Of a stretch of DNA of 64,000 nucleotides, positions 30,365-38,472 are shown one piece after another. Below the pieces are notes generated by a model, which was given only the letters and a program-made list of their open reading frames with translations, was not told where the DNA came from and made no database searches. A program made the position numbers and the translations under genes. The stretch comes from Anaerobaca lacustris. GTDB taxonomy: Bacteria > Planctomycetota > Phycisphaerae > Sedimentisphaerales > Anaerobacaceae. Position 1 is the first letter of the stretch; each line of letters opens with the position of its first letter. The DNA is taken from positions 1-64,000 of the forward strand of contig NZ_JASCXX010000007.1 in assembly GCF_030012215.1 (NCBI RefSeq). Reading direction: 5' to 3'.

Positions 30365-32116
30365 CTATTCGAATTGGACGTCGAGGGCGATGAATTCGAC
30401 GTTGCTGTTGCCGTTGTAGTGGTTGATCTGGGCCTCGAAGGCGACGTTGAAGAATTCCTTTTCGAGCATCCGCTTTTCGAGGGGGCCCATGCGGAAGCCG
30501 ACGCAGCGGGCGGCGCCGGTGTTGTCGGCGATGGTGAACTGGAGGTGGTCGCCCTTGGCGCCGACGCGTCGCGGGGCCGAGGCGAGCCGCACGCCCCTGA
30601 CCGCAAAGACCGGCTTCGGATTGCCCTGCCCGAACGGCCCCAGCATGCCGAGTTGCTCGACCGCCTCACGGGTGAACTGCCTCAGCGGGGCCATGGCGTC
30701 GATGTGGAGCCTGGCGACGACGTCGGCCTCGTGCAGGTTGTCGGCGGCGTAGGCCTCGAAGTCGGCGGCGAAATCCTCGATCCGCTCCGGCTGGATCGTC
30801 AGGCCCGCCGCCATCGTGTGGCCGCCGAACGTCGTCAGGTGGTCCGAGCACGCCTTGATCGCGCTGAGCAGGCAGAAGCCGGGGATCGAACGGGCCGAGC
30901 CCTGGGCCGAGCCGCTCTCGCCGGGCGAGGCGTTGATCATGATCGTGGGCCGAAAATACTTATCGACGATCCGCGAGGCGACGATGCCGAGCACGCCGGT
31001 GTGCCAGCCCTCGGCCGCCAGAACGATGCTGCGCCGATCGGGGTGGTTCAACCCCCTGGTCGTCACCATCTCGCAGGCCTGCTTGACGATCTTTCGCTCG
31101 CATTGCTGCCGCTGGACGTTTTGGTCTTTGAGGTACTCGGCGATCTGCACGGCCCGCAGCTCGCTCGTGCTGGTCATCAACTCGACGGCCAGGCGGGCGT
31201 GGCCCATTCGGCCGGCCGCGTTGAGCATCGGCGCCAGCCGGAACCCAATGGCATAGCTGTCCAGGCCCTGCCCCGTCAGCCCGGCCGTGGCGATCAGGGC
31301 GCGGAGGCCGCACAGCTTGCTCTCCGGCAGCGACCGCAGGCCGAAACTGGTCAGGATGCGGTTCTCGCCGCGAAGGTCCACCACGTCGGCGACGGTGCCC
31401 ATGGCCGCCAAGCTCGTGGCGTTGAGCATGAACTCGCGCAGTTTCGGTTCGAGTCGCGGCCCCCGGCTGAACTCCTCCGCCAGCGCCCAGGCGAGCTTGT
31501 AAGCGACCATCGCCCCGGCCGAGTCCTGGTTGGGATACGACGCCTCCAGCACCGGATGAACGATGGCGGCCGCCTCGGGCAGTGTCGCCTCGGGGGCGTG
31601 GTGGTCGGTGACGATCAGGTCCATGCCCAGTTCGCCGGCCAGGGCGGCGGCCGCGAGGGCGGTGATGCCGCAATCGACCGTCACCAGCAGATTCGTGCCG
31701 GACTCGGCCAGCGAGCGCACCGCGTCGATATTGAGGCCGTAGCCTTCGTCGATTCGGTGCGGGATGTAAAAGTCGACCGTCGCACCCAGCAGCGTCAGCA
31801 GCTCCCACAGGATCGAGACGCCTGTAATGCCGTCGACGTCGTAGTCGCCATAGAGGGTGATCTTCTCTTTGGCCTCGATGGCCTGCCGAATCCGGCGGAC
31901 CGCCGGCTCGATGCCGGGCATCCGGTCCGGGCGGATCAGCTCGGTCAGCTTGGGACGCAGGAAGACGCTGCCGTCGGCGGCCTCGGTGATCCCCCGATTG
32001 ACGAGGACCTGGGCCACCAGGGGCGAGACCCTCAGCGATTGGGCCAGCGGCGCGACCCGGTCGTCGGCCGGCCGGACCACCCATTCATTCTTCTGCGTCC
32101 TTGCCGATAGCAGCAT
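30365..32116 (-). CDS. recJ: single-stranded-DNA-specific exonuclease RecJ
   Basis: The 583-residue 5'-to-3' single-strand exonuclease acts in recombination and repair. The DHH domain shows DYDVDGITG (metal-binding Asp motif), VTVDCGIT and VTDHHAPEATLP. The DHHA1 region carries TTFGGHTMAAGLTI. A C-terminal OB-like segment closes the protein. The start at 32116 (MLLSARTQKNEW) is preceded by GGGGA. An upstream ATG 50 codons away would add a sequence with no RecJ likeness. It lies 96 bp upstream of dnaE in transcription order. Confidence 0.94.
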   Translation of the reverse strand: MLLSARTQKNEWVVRPADDRVAPLAQSLRVSPLVAQVLVNRGITEAADGSVFLRPKLTELIRPDRMPGIEPAVRRIRQAIEAKEKITLYGDYDVDGITGVSILWELLTLLGATVDFYIPHRIDEGYGLNIDAVRSLAESGTNLLVTVDCGITALAAAALAGELGMDLIVTDHHAPEATLPEAAAIVHPVLEASYPNQDSAGAMVAYKLAWALAEEFSRGPRLEPKLREFMLNATSLAAMGTVADVVDLRGENRILTSFGLRSLPESKLCGLRALIATAGLTGQGLDSYAIGFRLAPMLNAAGRMGHARLAVELMTSTSELRAVQIAEYLKDQNVQRQQCERKIVKQACEMVTTRGLNHPDRRSIVLAAEGWHTGVLGIVASRIVDKYFRPTIMINASPGESGSAQGSARSIPGFCLLSAIKACSDHLTTFGGHTMAAGLTIQPERIEDFAADFEAYAADNLHEADVVARLHIDAMAPLRQFTREAVEQLGMLGPFGQGNPKPVFAVRGVRLASAPRRVGAKGDHLQFTIADNTGAARCVGFRMGPLEKRMLEKEFFNVAFEAQINHYNGNSNVEFIALDVQFE

Positions 32117-32289
32117 CTGGTCCCCATGTCCGAGCTTTGCAGCGGAAAACAACTTCGCGACGCCCCTTATACCAAAGCCGCCCCCTGGCGGCAAGCACTC
32201 TCGGCCTGCGGCATAGCGATTGACCGCTCCGGCCGATCCTGCTATCCTGCCTTCGGTCGGGAACAAATCGTCTGTGGCAGGAGAAACCC

Positions 32290-32574
32290 ATGCTGGTCGG
32301 AACGATGACCGCTCAGATGTACATGCACGGGATCGGCTCGCTCAAGGAGAAGCGCAGCATCGTCAAGAGCGTGATCGGCCGGCTCAAGAGCCGCTACAAC
32401 GTCTCGGTCTCCGAGATCGAACACCAGGACAACAAGACCATCGCCGTCATCGGCATCGCCGTCGTCGGCAACGATTCGCAGTTCATCGGCCAGCAGCTCG
32501 ACGCGGTTCTGAACTTCATGCGAAACGACGCCCGCTTCTACCTCGGCCAAGTCGACCGCGAAATCTTCTCGTGA
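32290..32574 (+). CDS. DUF503 family protein (YlxP-like)
   Basis: This is a 94-residue ferredoxin-like-fold protein. It begins MLVGTMTAQMYMHGIGSLKEKRSIVKSVIGRL, the typical DUF503 pattern with the Ser-Leu-Lys-Glu-Lys-Arg turn, and continues RYNVSVSEIEHQDN. Family members often lie beside infB or rbfA; this one is alone, divergent from recJ. AGGAG is seven bases before the ATG. Roles linked to ribosome assembly are suggested for the family, with no clear proof. Confidence 0.85.
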   Translation: MLVGTMTAQMYMHGIGSLKEKRSIVKSVIGRLKSRYNVSVSEIEHQDNKTIAVIGIAVVGNDSQFIGQQLDAVLNFMRNDARFYLGQVDREIFS

Positions 32575-32620
32575 GACGCACGTCGAGGCTTTGCTGACAT
32601 AGGACACTCGGATTTCTACG

Positions 32621-34480
32621 CTACAGCAATCTGGTCTGTTTCTGTAGGAACAGCGGTTTCACGTCAGCGCCGCTGATCAGCTGACGGATTGCTGCACAGT
32701 CCTTGAGAAAGCCTGGAGGGTTCACATTCATGTATCGCCAACAACTGAAGTGCGGTGTTGGTTTTTCGGTTACTTGCGTCTGGGCACGCTCTATGCTTTC
32801 CAGAGCCTCTTTCGATCTGCCAATGGCCCAAAATGCGATTCCAAGACACTGGTAGTAATTCGGTGTATCATTAGAGGGAGCTTCCTTGTGAACCTCTATC
32901 ACTCGCGAGAACATATCACTCGGAATCTCACCGTTCGCCCCCCATTCAGCCATCGCGTAGTTGAACGCATCGTGTACAGTTAGGAGTTCTGGGGCCGGGC
33001 GAACTGCGCCAAAAAGGCGTAGTGCCTCGCTGAATCGGCCAAGCCCGATGAGTGCTAGGCACTTCTGGTTGCGAATCGTTTCTCCAGCGAACACCGTACC
33101 GCTTTGGTCTTCTCCATAGCGCGACAGTAGGGCCAAAGCACCATTCAGCCCAGCTTCTGACCAAAGGAGCGCGTTTGAGATGGCAAACCACTGGTAATCA
33201 GCTAGTGCTTTGCAGGCAGGCGCTTCAACAAGCTCGTCAAGCCGATCAGGAAGCACCTGCCGGATGATCTCTATGCCTTTTCTAAGATCATCCTCGCTCA
33301 ATTCTGAGACTTGAAATGCCTGCCAGACTTCATCCCAAATACTCGACCGCTCAAGGTTGTCTGTACGCAAGCGTGCCTCCGCTTGTGCCAATAGCGCCTG
33401 TGGCGAGCGAAAGTCCAGCTCAATCGATCGATTGAGCAACATTTCCGACTGTTCATGCAGCCCACGTTGCTTGAGATCCATTGCAAGCAAGTACAGGACT
33501 TCGCCATCGCGCCCATGATATTTGAGAATGTCCTCGGGCTTCAATCTCTGGCTCTCACTGGAATCGAAACGCCAACTGAATGCAGGGACCGTGGACTGCA
33601 ACGCTCGGACCACCACCGCTCTGTCTTGTACATTCCTCTCGGTAATCGCATCCAACAATAGTCTGTACTCTCTCGCCAAACGACTCTTCGGACGTTCTGC
33701 AATGAATAGGGACTGTCTGAGCAGAGAGAGACTATCGTAACGATGGATAACGCACCCCAAGTTGTCATACTCGAGTTCTTGGCGGAATCTGTCTTGAAGC
33801 CCGGCCAATATTTCCTGCTCATCATCGAGATCGGGCACGTTCGACATTATGAAATGAAGAGATATGCGATCAGTATCCGCATTCCCCGTTGCTCTGGACC
33901 ATCGCTTGTTTTCAGCGCGAATCGCCGCGACGATTGGCTTCAGCCCGGTCAAGTTCTGTTCGTTCGGAAAAAAGAACAACACAACCGAATCCGGAAGCTG
34001 CCTAGTGCAAATGCCTCCGATATCTGTATGACCTGTTCTAGAGTCGATCAACACATAGTCTGGACGAAATGAAGCCTCCCATTGAATCTTCAAATCCTCC
34101 ATCATGAGAAAGCCTTTGCGCTCTCTGTACAACGTCGCCCAGTCAATCCTGCTCAGTCTATGTCCGTACTGATGGTCGCTCATACCCGAGGGCATTACCC
34201 AAAGTCTGCCATCTTCTCGCCCAACACCGTGAGCTTCATACACGTAATTACGTACGTCCGGTGCGACCCCAGACTCGAGAAAATTCGAGGTATACTCAAC
34301 GATCCCCGGCTGCTTCTCGCTCGGTCTGAGCATGCCAAACGTATCTAACCCGGGTGCCTCCAAATCAAAATCAACCAAGAGAACCCGCCTTCCCGTTCTG
34401 GCGAGCTCCACGCCAACATTTGCCAGTGCAAGGGTTCTGCCCACCCCCCCCTTGAATGAGTAAAATGTCACTGTATACAT
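32621..34480 (-). CDS. KGGVGR-type ParA-like ATPase with TPR-rich C-terminus
   Basis: The 619-residue protein has a ParA/MinD-like ATPase domain: FKGGVGRTLALAN (8-20) as deviant Walker A with Arg for Lys, VLLVDFDLEAPGLDT (34-48), and DYVLIDSRTGHTDIGG near residue 140. The C-terminal half (about 310-600) has repeated helix pairs of tetratricopeptide type, such as GEVLYLLAMDLKQRGLHEQSEMLLNRS and NYYQCLGIAFWAIGRSKEALESIERAQ. KGGVGRT proteins of this length occur in defence and conflict loci. It begins three bases after the MqsA-like antitoxin stop, so it is part of the same transcript. The bases here are more AT-rich than the surroundings, hinting at transfer. Confidence 0.8.
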   Translation of the reverse strand: MYTVTFYSFKGGVGRTLALANVGVELARTGRRVLLVDFDLEAPGLDTFGMLRPSEKQPGIVEYTSNFLESGVAPDVRNYVYEAHGVGREDGRLWVMPSGMSDHQYGHRLSRIDWATLYRERKGFLMMEDLKIQWEASFRPDYVLIDSRTGHTDIGGICTRQLPDSVVLFFFPNEQNLTGLKPIVAAIRAENKRWSRATGNADTDRISLHFIMSNVPDLDDEQEILAGLQDRFRQELEYDNLGCVIHRYDSLSLLRQSLFIAERPKSRLAREYRLLLDAITERNVQDRAVVVRALQSTVPAFSWRFDSSESQRLKPEDILKYHGRDGEVLYLLAMDLKQRGLHEQSEMLLNRSIELDFRSPQALLAQAEARLRTDNLERSSIWDEVWQAFQVSELSEDDLRKGIEIIRQVLPDRLDELVEAPACKALADYQWFAISNALLWSEAGLNGALALLSRYGEDQSGTVFAGETIRNQKCLALIGLGRFSEALRLFGAVRPAPELLTVHDAFNYAMAEWGANGEIPSDMFSRVIEVHKEAPSNDTPNYYQCLGIAFWAIGRSKEALESIERAQTQVTEKPTPHFSCWRYMNVNPPGFLKDCAAIRQLISGADVKPLFLQKQTRLL

Positions 34481-34483
34481 GCG

Positions 34484-35050
34484 CTAATTCTCCGTGGTAA
34501 GACAGGGTCTCAGCTGAAACTCCTCTTGTCTCGCCAGCACTTCCTCTGTCACCACTAGTTCTCGGAATGTCACCTCTTCTGGTGCCTTCTCCGAATTCAT
34601 GACAAGAATGCCCGTCCGCTCGCGCAATCTGCGCATGTTCTCCTCGAATCCCAAGAGGTACAGGAAGTTGTCGTAGGCTCGATTCTGGACCGTTAGTCCC
34701 CTTTCCCAGCGTGACAGTGTTGCCTCTCCGAGTGATGTCACTTCAGCGAACTCCCTTTGCTTGAGGCGATACATCTCACGCAAGCCACGAATCTGTGTAG
34801 GGCTCATAACCCCAAGGTGCCTGCAGACAGCCTCATGGCAAGCCTCCTCCTGGGCTTGGTCAATCAGCTTGAGTCCGCAGTTGGGACACGCAACGCAGGT
34901 CACGTTTGCCTTCAACATCACTTCTGTTTCCCCACTCCCGTAAGGAAACTCATATTCCTCCTCTTTCCGTCCGGTTCCTTTGTGACCACAACTCGGACAG
35001 ATGTCCCCAGTAGTTGGCTTCTCTCGCCTGGGCCTTGAACCGCTCTGCAT
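34484..35050 (-). CDS. MqsA-like antitoxin (YgiT zinc finger plus XRE HTH)
   Basis: The 188-residue protein has an N-terminal zinc finger with Cys pairs CPSC and CPNC at about 18-21 and 56-59. A helix-turn-helix of the XRE type follows at about 85-130 (LREMYRLKQREFAEVTSLGEATLSRWERG). That order defines MqsA/YgiT antitoxins. The C-terminal 50 residues extend past the usual antitoxin. The start at 35050 (MQSGSRPRR) follows GAGGT; an ATG 18 codons earlier overlaps the toxin gene. It lies seven bases after the MqsR-like gene. It probably represses its promoter through the palindromes at 35472-35523, as known for MqsA. Confidence 0.85.
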   Translation of the reverse strand: MQSGSRPRREKPTTGDICPSCGHKGTGRKEEEYEFPYGSGETEVMLKANVTCVACPNCGLKLIDQAQEEACHEAVCRHLGVMSPTQIRGLREMYRLKQREFAEVTSLGEATLSRWERGLTVQNRAYDNFLYLLGFEENMRRLRERTGILVMNSEKAPEEVTFRELVVTEEVLARQEEFQLRPCLTTEN

Positions 35051-35057
35051 ATCTACC

Positions 35058-35411
35058 TCACTTTCTCTCCGAGAGATGGAAGCTTCGCCCGATAACAGCA
35101 CCACCCGTCCCCATCTGTAACTTCACGTAGAGCTCGCCCTGCTCAAGCTGAACCTTCAGCACATACCCAATCTCCCCGCGAGGCTTCTTCAGCATGATTT
35201 CTTCAATTTGCGCGTTGCTATCCCTCAGGCACTCCGCCACGAATTCCCATGCGCCATTCGCTGTAAAATACGTGTCTGAGCGAGGATCCTTGACTTTGCC
35301 AAACCACCATCTCGAAGGCTGCTCCGGCCCACAACTGACGAAGCGCGGACCCGTTTCAATCGCCTGGGCCAAACGATACCTAATGTCATCCAGTCTCGCC
35401 TCGCCTGCCAA
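35058..35411 (-). CDS. MqsR-like toxin
   Basis: The 117-residue protein resembles MqsR mRNA interferases. It has the early LDDIRYRLAQAIE helix and the closing strand pair YVLKVQLEQGELYVKLQ followed by GRSFHLSERK, matching the GQVYLKI and VSFKEK strands of E. coli MqsR. It is longer than MqsR (98) by an internal insert. The start is a TTG at 35411, the first possible codon after a stop; an eight-G run lies just before it, so a frameshift error cannot be excluded. The promoter is about 60 bp upstream. Cleavage specificity cannot be read from sequence. Toxin-first order matches mqsRA. Confidence 0.7.
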   Translation of the reverse strand: MAGEARLDDIRYRLAQAIETGPRFVSCGPEQPSRWWFGKVKDPRSDTYFTANGAWEFVAECLRDSNAQIEEIMLKKPRGEIGYVLKVQLEQGELYVKLQMGTGGAVIGRSFHLSERK

Positions 35412-35471
35412 AGCGCCCCCCCCGCCCTACCAATCTGCCAGTTGTATGCACCGTAATAGAGCCATGTACTA

Positions 35472-35523
35472 ATCATATGATCGACATGTTCGTTTGTCAA
35501 CTTGAATAATTCCATCATATGAT
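35472..35523 (-). promoter_or_regulatory. consensus sigma-70 promoter with two palindromic operators
   Basis: On the minus strand TTGACA (35495-35500) is followed by exactly 17 bp and TATGAT (35472-35477). The palindrome ATCATATGAT occurs twice, at 35514-35523 and 35472-35481, with start points 42 bp apart (four helical turns). The second copy covers the -10 element. This suits binding by an MqsA-like repressor. The toxin start is about 60 bp downstream. Confidence 0.8.
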
Positions 35524-35815
35524 TATTTTTCTCCGCAAACCTCGCTCTCAGCTTTGCGTGCGGAAACCGGACGGCCGCCCTGTTGGAGCGATTCGAGAAA
35601 CTGGCGGCCGTCGAGGACGAAACCCACGACATCCGCGCAGGCCACCCAAGCCAGAATCGGTGGTTTCTGACCGACCACAACGCGGTTGAAAGGCTTCGAT
35701 CCGCGGGGTTCTCTGGAGTTGGTCTTGCCTCCTGCCGAAGACTTCTGTATAGACATTATGGTGATGTTGTCATTACAATCGCGCTATGCCAGGAACGCAA
35801 CAGGATGGACAGACT

Positions 35816-36073
35816 ATGAGCACGACGACTATTCAGGTTCGGATTGACGAGGAGACGAAGAAGCAGGCGCAGACCGTGCTGGGGGCATTGCACATTTCTG
35901 TGTCCGAGGCGGTGAAGCTGTTTCTCCGGCAGGTCGTCCTGCAAAGGGGCATCCCTTTTGAGGTCAAGATCCCCAACGAGTTGACCGCCAAGACGCTCAG
36001 GGAGTCAGAACAGGGCATCGACCTGCACGCCGCATCCAGTGTCGACGAACTCTTCGAGGAACTGGAATCTTGA
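35816..36073 (+). CDS. RelB/DinJ-family antitoxin, orphan
   Basis: The 85-residue protein has the ribbon-helix-helix N-terminus MSTTTIQVRIDEETKKQAQTVLGALHISVSEAVKLFL (first 37 residues), typical of RelB/DinJ, and an acidic C-terminal tail that usually wraps the toxin. AGGA lies upstream of the ATG. No RelE or YafQ frame follows before the next gene on the other strand, so the toxin is lost or elsewhere. It is divergent from the MqsR module, with about 300 bp of spacer. Confidence 0.8.
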   Translation: MSTTTIQVRIDEETKKQAQTVLGALHISVSEAVKLFLRQVVLQRGIPFEVKIPNELTAKTLRESEQGIDLHAASSVDELFEELES

Positions 36074-36234
36074 ACATCCTCTGGACGGGATCGCACTCCG
36101 AATTGTTTCGGTAGACACTGCGCCTCCTTCTACGAACGATCGTCGGGGAGGACGTGGATTCCTTGGCGGCGGGCGATTTCGATGATGGGGGTTGCGGCGT
36201 CTTCGATCCACTGGCGTTGTCCGCCGGGATCGGG

Positions 36235-37287
36235 TCAGTGGATCTTGTCGACGATGTATTGGGCGCTGAGGAAGACGTCGATGGCGATGACGGCGTAGAG
36301 GATGAGCCCTCTCAGTCGCGGCAGGCGGAGCTTCTGTCGGGTCATCGTGAAGATGACCGCCATGGCGATCGCCGCGATCAGGTACATCTTGGCGGCCTCG
36401 ACGAACAAGCGCGCGTAACCATCCCCCAGGCTGAAGGCGGTCTGGAAGTACTGAGCGGCCAGCAGCAGCGTCGTGATAGCCAGAACACCCAGGACCGTCG
36501 CACCGGCCAGGATCCACTTGCCGTCGGAGTAGCTCGCTTCGATCAGGCCCTGGAGCCCGACGCCCGCCAGGACCGACAGGCACACCAGAGGGATGCTCAG
36601 CCACAGGATCGGGCTGATCCCCAGCCACGCAACCTGGTCGGGCGCGAGGAACGACCGGCAGAACGCCAGGGCGAAGCCGCAGACCAGGATCAGCAGGATG
36701 CCGTAGCGGCGGGACCGGAACATCATCGCCAGACCGAAGACCAGGGCCGCGACGGGGACGTGATACAGGCTGGGCAAGGCCGTCGTGCGCGTGGCCATTA
36801 CCAGCGGTGCAACGAAGCCAAACAGATCGGCCGGCTTCGGCGCCGCCTGGATGGGGGCGGCGAACAGCCGATAGTCGGGGCCGGCGCTGACGCGAAAGAA
36901 CAGCACCACCGCAAGAAACGGCAGCAATGACAGCAGCAATGCCACCGCGCCGCCCCGCTTGCGGCCCAGATAGGCGGCCGGCATGAACAGCCAGGGGATG
37001 CCCGCCGCCAGTAGGACAGCGGTCTCGTGGAACCGGGCCAGAGACAGTACGAACGGCCCGAAGCCATAGACCAGCCCGGCCAGGAACGAGCCGGCAAAGC
37101 CGACCACCCAGCGCCGACTCAGGACGAAGCAGCCGAGCGCCGCCACGAAGACGCTGGCAGGCAGCAGCCACTGCCCTGGCGTGAACCCGTCGAAATAGGG
37201 GCGATACAGGTGGACCGCGAAGACGATGTAGACGACGCCTGCCACGATCAGCCCGATCAGGTTTTGCGTGCGTCGCGACACGGTCAT
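36235..37287 (-). CDS. polytopic membrane protein of unknown function
   Basis: The 350-residue protein has about ten hydrophobic helices spread over its length, beginning at residue 8 (NLIGLIVAGVVYIVFAVHLY). Loops are short and basic. The repeated pattern (VLSRRWVVGFAGSFLAG, FLAPDQVAWLGISPILWLSIPL) resembles planctomycete relatives of oligosaccharyl or mannosyltransferase-type membrane proteins, but no Asp-Asp motif is present, so I leave the function open. GGAGG is seven bases before the ATG. A following gene on this strand is not seen. Confidence 0.7.
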   Translation of the reverse strand: MTVSRRTQNLIGLIVAGVVYIVFAVHLYRPYFDGFTPGQWLLPASVFVAALGCFVLSRRWVVGFAGSFLAGLVYGFGPFVLSLARFHETAVLLAAGIPWLFMPAAYLGRKRGGAVALLLSLLPFLAVVLFFRVSAGPDYRLFAAPIQAAPKPADLFGFVAPLVMATRTTALPSLYHVPVAALVFGLAMMFRSRRYGILLILVCGFALAFCRSFLAPDQVAWLGISPILWLSIPLVCLSVLAGVGLQGLIEASYSDGKWILAGATVLGVLAITTLLLAAQYFQTAFSLGDGYARLFVEAAKMYLIAAIAMAVIFTMTRQKLRLPRLRGLILYAVIAIDVFLSAQYIVDKIH

Positions 37288-37401
37288 CGGTGGGCCTCCG
37301 CCGGTTCGCCTGCCGTCGCCAGAACAGGTTGCCTCGCCCCCGAGAAATCGTTGCCTGCATCGAGAATAGGAGTCGCTCGTTTCTTCAAGACACGGCGCTT
37401 A

Positions 37402-38472
37402 TCAGTTCTTCAGGACGACCTTGCCGCTGCCGGCGGTGACGGTCCCGATCCGGTTGACCTTTTCTCCCCATCGCTGGAGGTTCCGGCCGATCGAGTCGGC
37501 GAAGTCGGCCGCGACGATCAGCACGTAGCCGATCCCCATGTTGAAGACGCGGAACATCTCGTCCTCTTCGACCGGGCCGGCCTTCTGGAGGAACGGGAAG
37601 ATCTTCGGCCGCGGCCAGCTCGACTTCTTGAGCACCGCATTGCAGTCCTTCGGCAGGATGCGCGGGATGTTGCCGACGAGGCCCCCGCCGGTGATATGGG
37701 CCATCGCATGCACGACGCGCTTGACCTTGTATTTCGTCAGCAGCTTGACGATCGGCTGCACGTAGATCCGCGTCGGCGTCAGCAGGGTCTCGCCGACCGT
37801 AGTCCCGTCGAGTTCGTCGAGCACGTCGTTCATCTTGAGGCGGGCCTGCTTGAAGCAGATGTTGCGGGCCAGCGTGTATCCGTTGCTGTGCAGGCCGCTG
37901 GAGCGCAGGCCGAGGATGACGTCGCCGGGGCGGACCTTCTTGCCCGTGATCGTCTTGTCCCTCTCGACGACGCCCACCGCGAAGCCGGCCAGGTCGAAAT
38001 CGCCCTTGCGATAGGTGTCGGGCATCTCGGCGGTCTCGCCGCCGATCAGGGCGCAGTCGGCCATCCGACAGCCGGCGGCGATCCCTTTGACCAGCTCGGC
38101 CACCAGCGCCGGCTCGAGCTTGTGAAGGGCCACGTAGTCGAGGAAGAACAGCGGCTCGGCGCCGATCACGAGCATGTCGTTGACGCTCATGGCCACCAGG
38201 TCGATGCCGACGGTGTCGAATTTTCTGGCCTTGGCTGCCAGTTGGACCTTGCTGCCGACGCCGTCGGTGCAGGCGACGAGCACGGGGTTCTTGTAGTTCT
38301 TCTTGAAGAGCTTCTCGTCGTAGTCGAGTCGAAACAGCCCGGCGAATCCGCCCGGCAGGGCGATCACGCGCGGTCCGAACGTGCTGGCCAGGCTGGACTG
38401 GATCCGCTCGACCATCTCGTCGTTGGCGTCGATATTGACGCCCGCCTGCTCGTAGCTGACGTACTTACTCAT
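37402..38472 (-). CDS. purM: phosphoribosylformylglycinamidine cyclo-ligase
   Basis: The 356-residue enzyme makes AIR in purine synthesis, using ATP. Signatures: YVSYEQAGVNIDA at the start, VLVACTDGVGSKVQLA (about 67-82), GIDLVAMSVNDMLVIGAEPLFFLDYVA, CALIGGETAEMPD and ITGGGLVGNIPRILP. Length is usual. Its ATG overlaps the end of purF by eight bases, so the two are translated together in the order purF-purM. Confidence 0.95.
   Translation of the reverse strand: MSKYVSYEQAGVNIDANDEMVERIQSSLASTFGPRVIALPGGFAGLFRLDYDEKLFKKNYKNPVLVACTDGVGSKVQLAAKARKFDTVGIDLVAMSVNDMLVIGAEPLFFLDYVALHKLEPALVAELVKGIAAGCRMADCALIGGETAEMPDTYRKGDFDLAGFAVGVVERDKTITGKKVRPGDVILGLRSSGLHSNGYTLARNICFKQARLKMNDVLDELDGTTVGETLLTPTRIYVQPIVKLLTKYKVKRVVHAMAHITGGGLVGNIPRILPKDCNAVLKKSSWPRPKIFPFLQKAGPVEEDEMFRVFNMGIGYVLIVAADFADSIGRNLQRWGEKVNRIGTVTAGSGKVVLKN

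Noticed and set aside
30359-32110. Long plus-strand open frame opposite recJ
   Set aside because: Complement of recJ, without motifs or ribosome binding site.
35523-35756. Minus-strand 77-codon frame between the MqsR promoter and relB
   Set aside because: No ribosome binding site and no recognisable fold; an overlapping plus-strand frame looks equally plausible, so neither was called.
36130-36232. Readable fragment ending ARRQGIHVLPDDRS on the minus strand after the membrane protein
   Set aside because: No start codon or upstream continuation; it may be the end of a lost gene, but the evidence is too thin.
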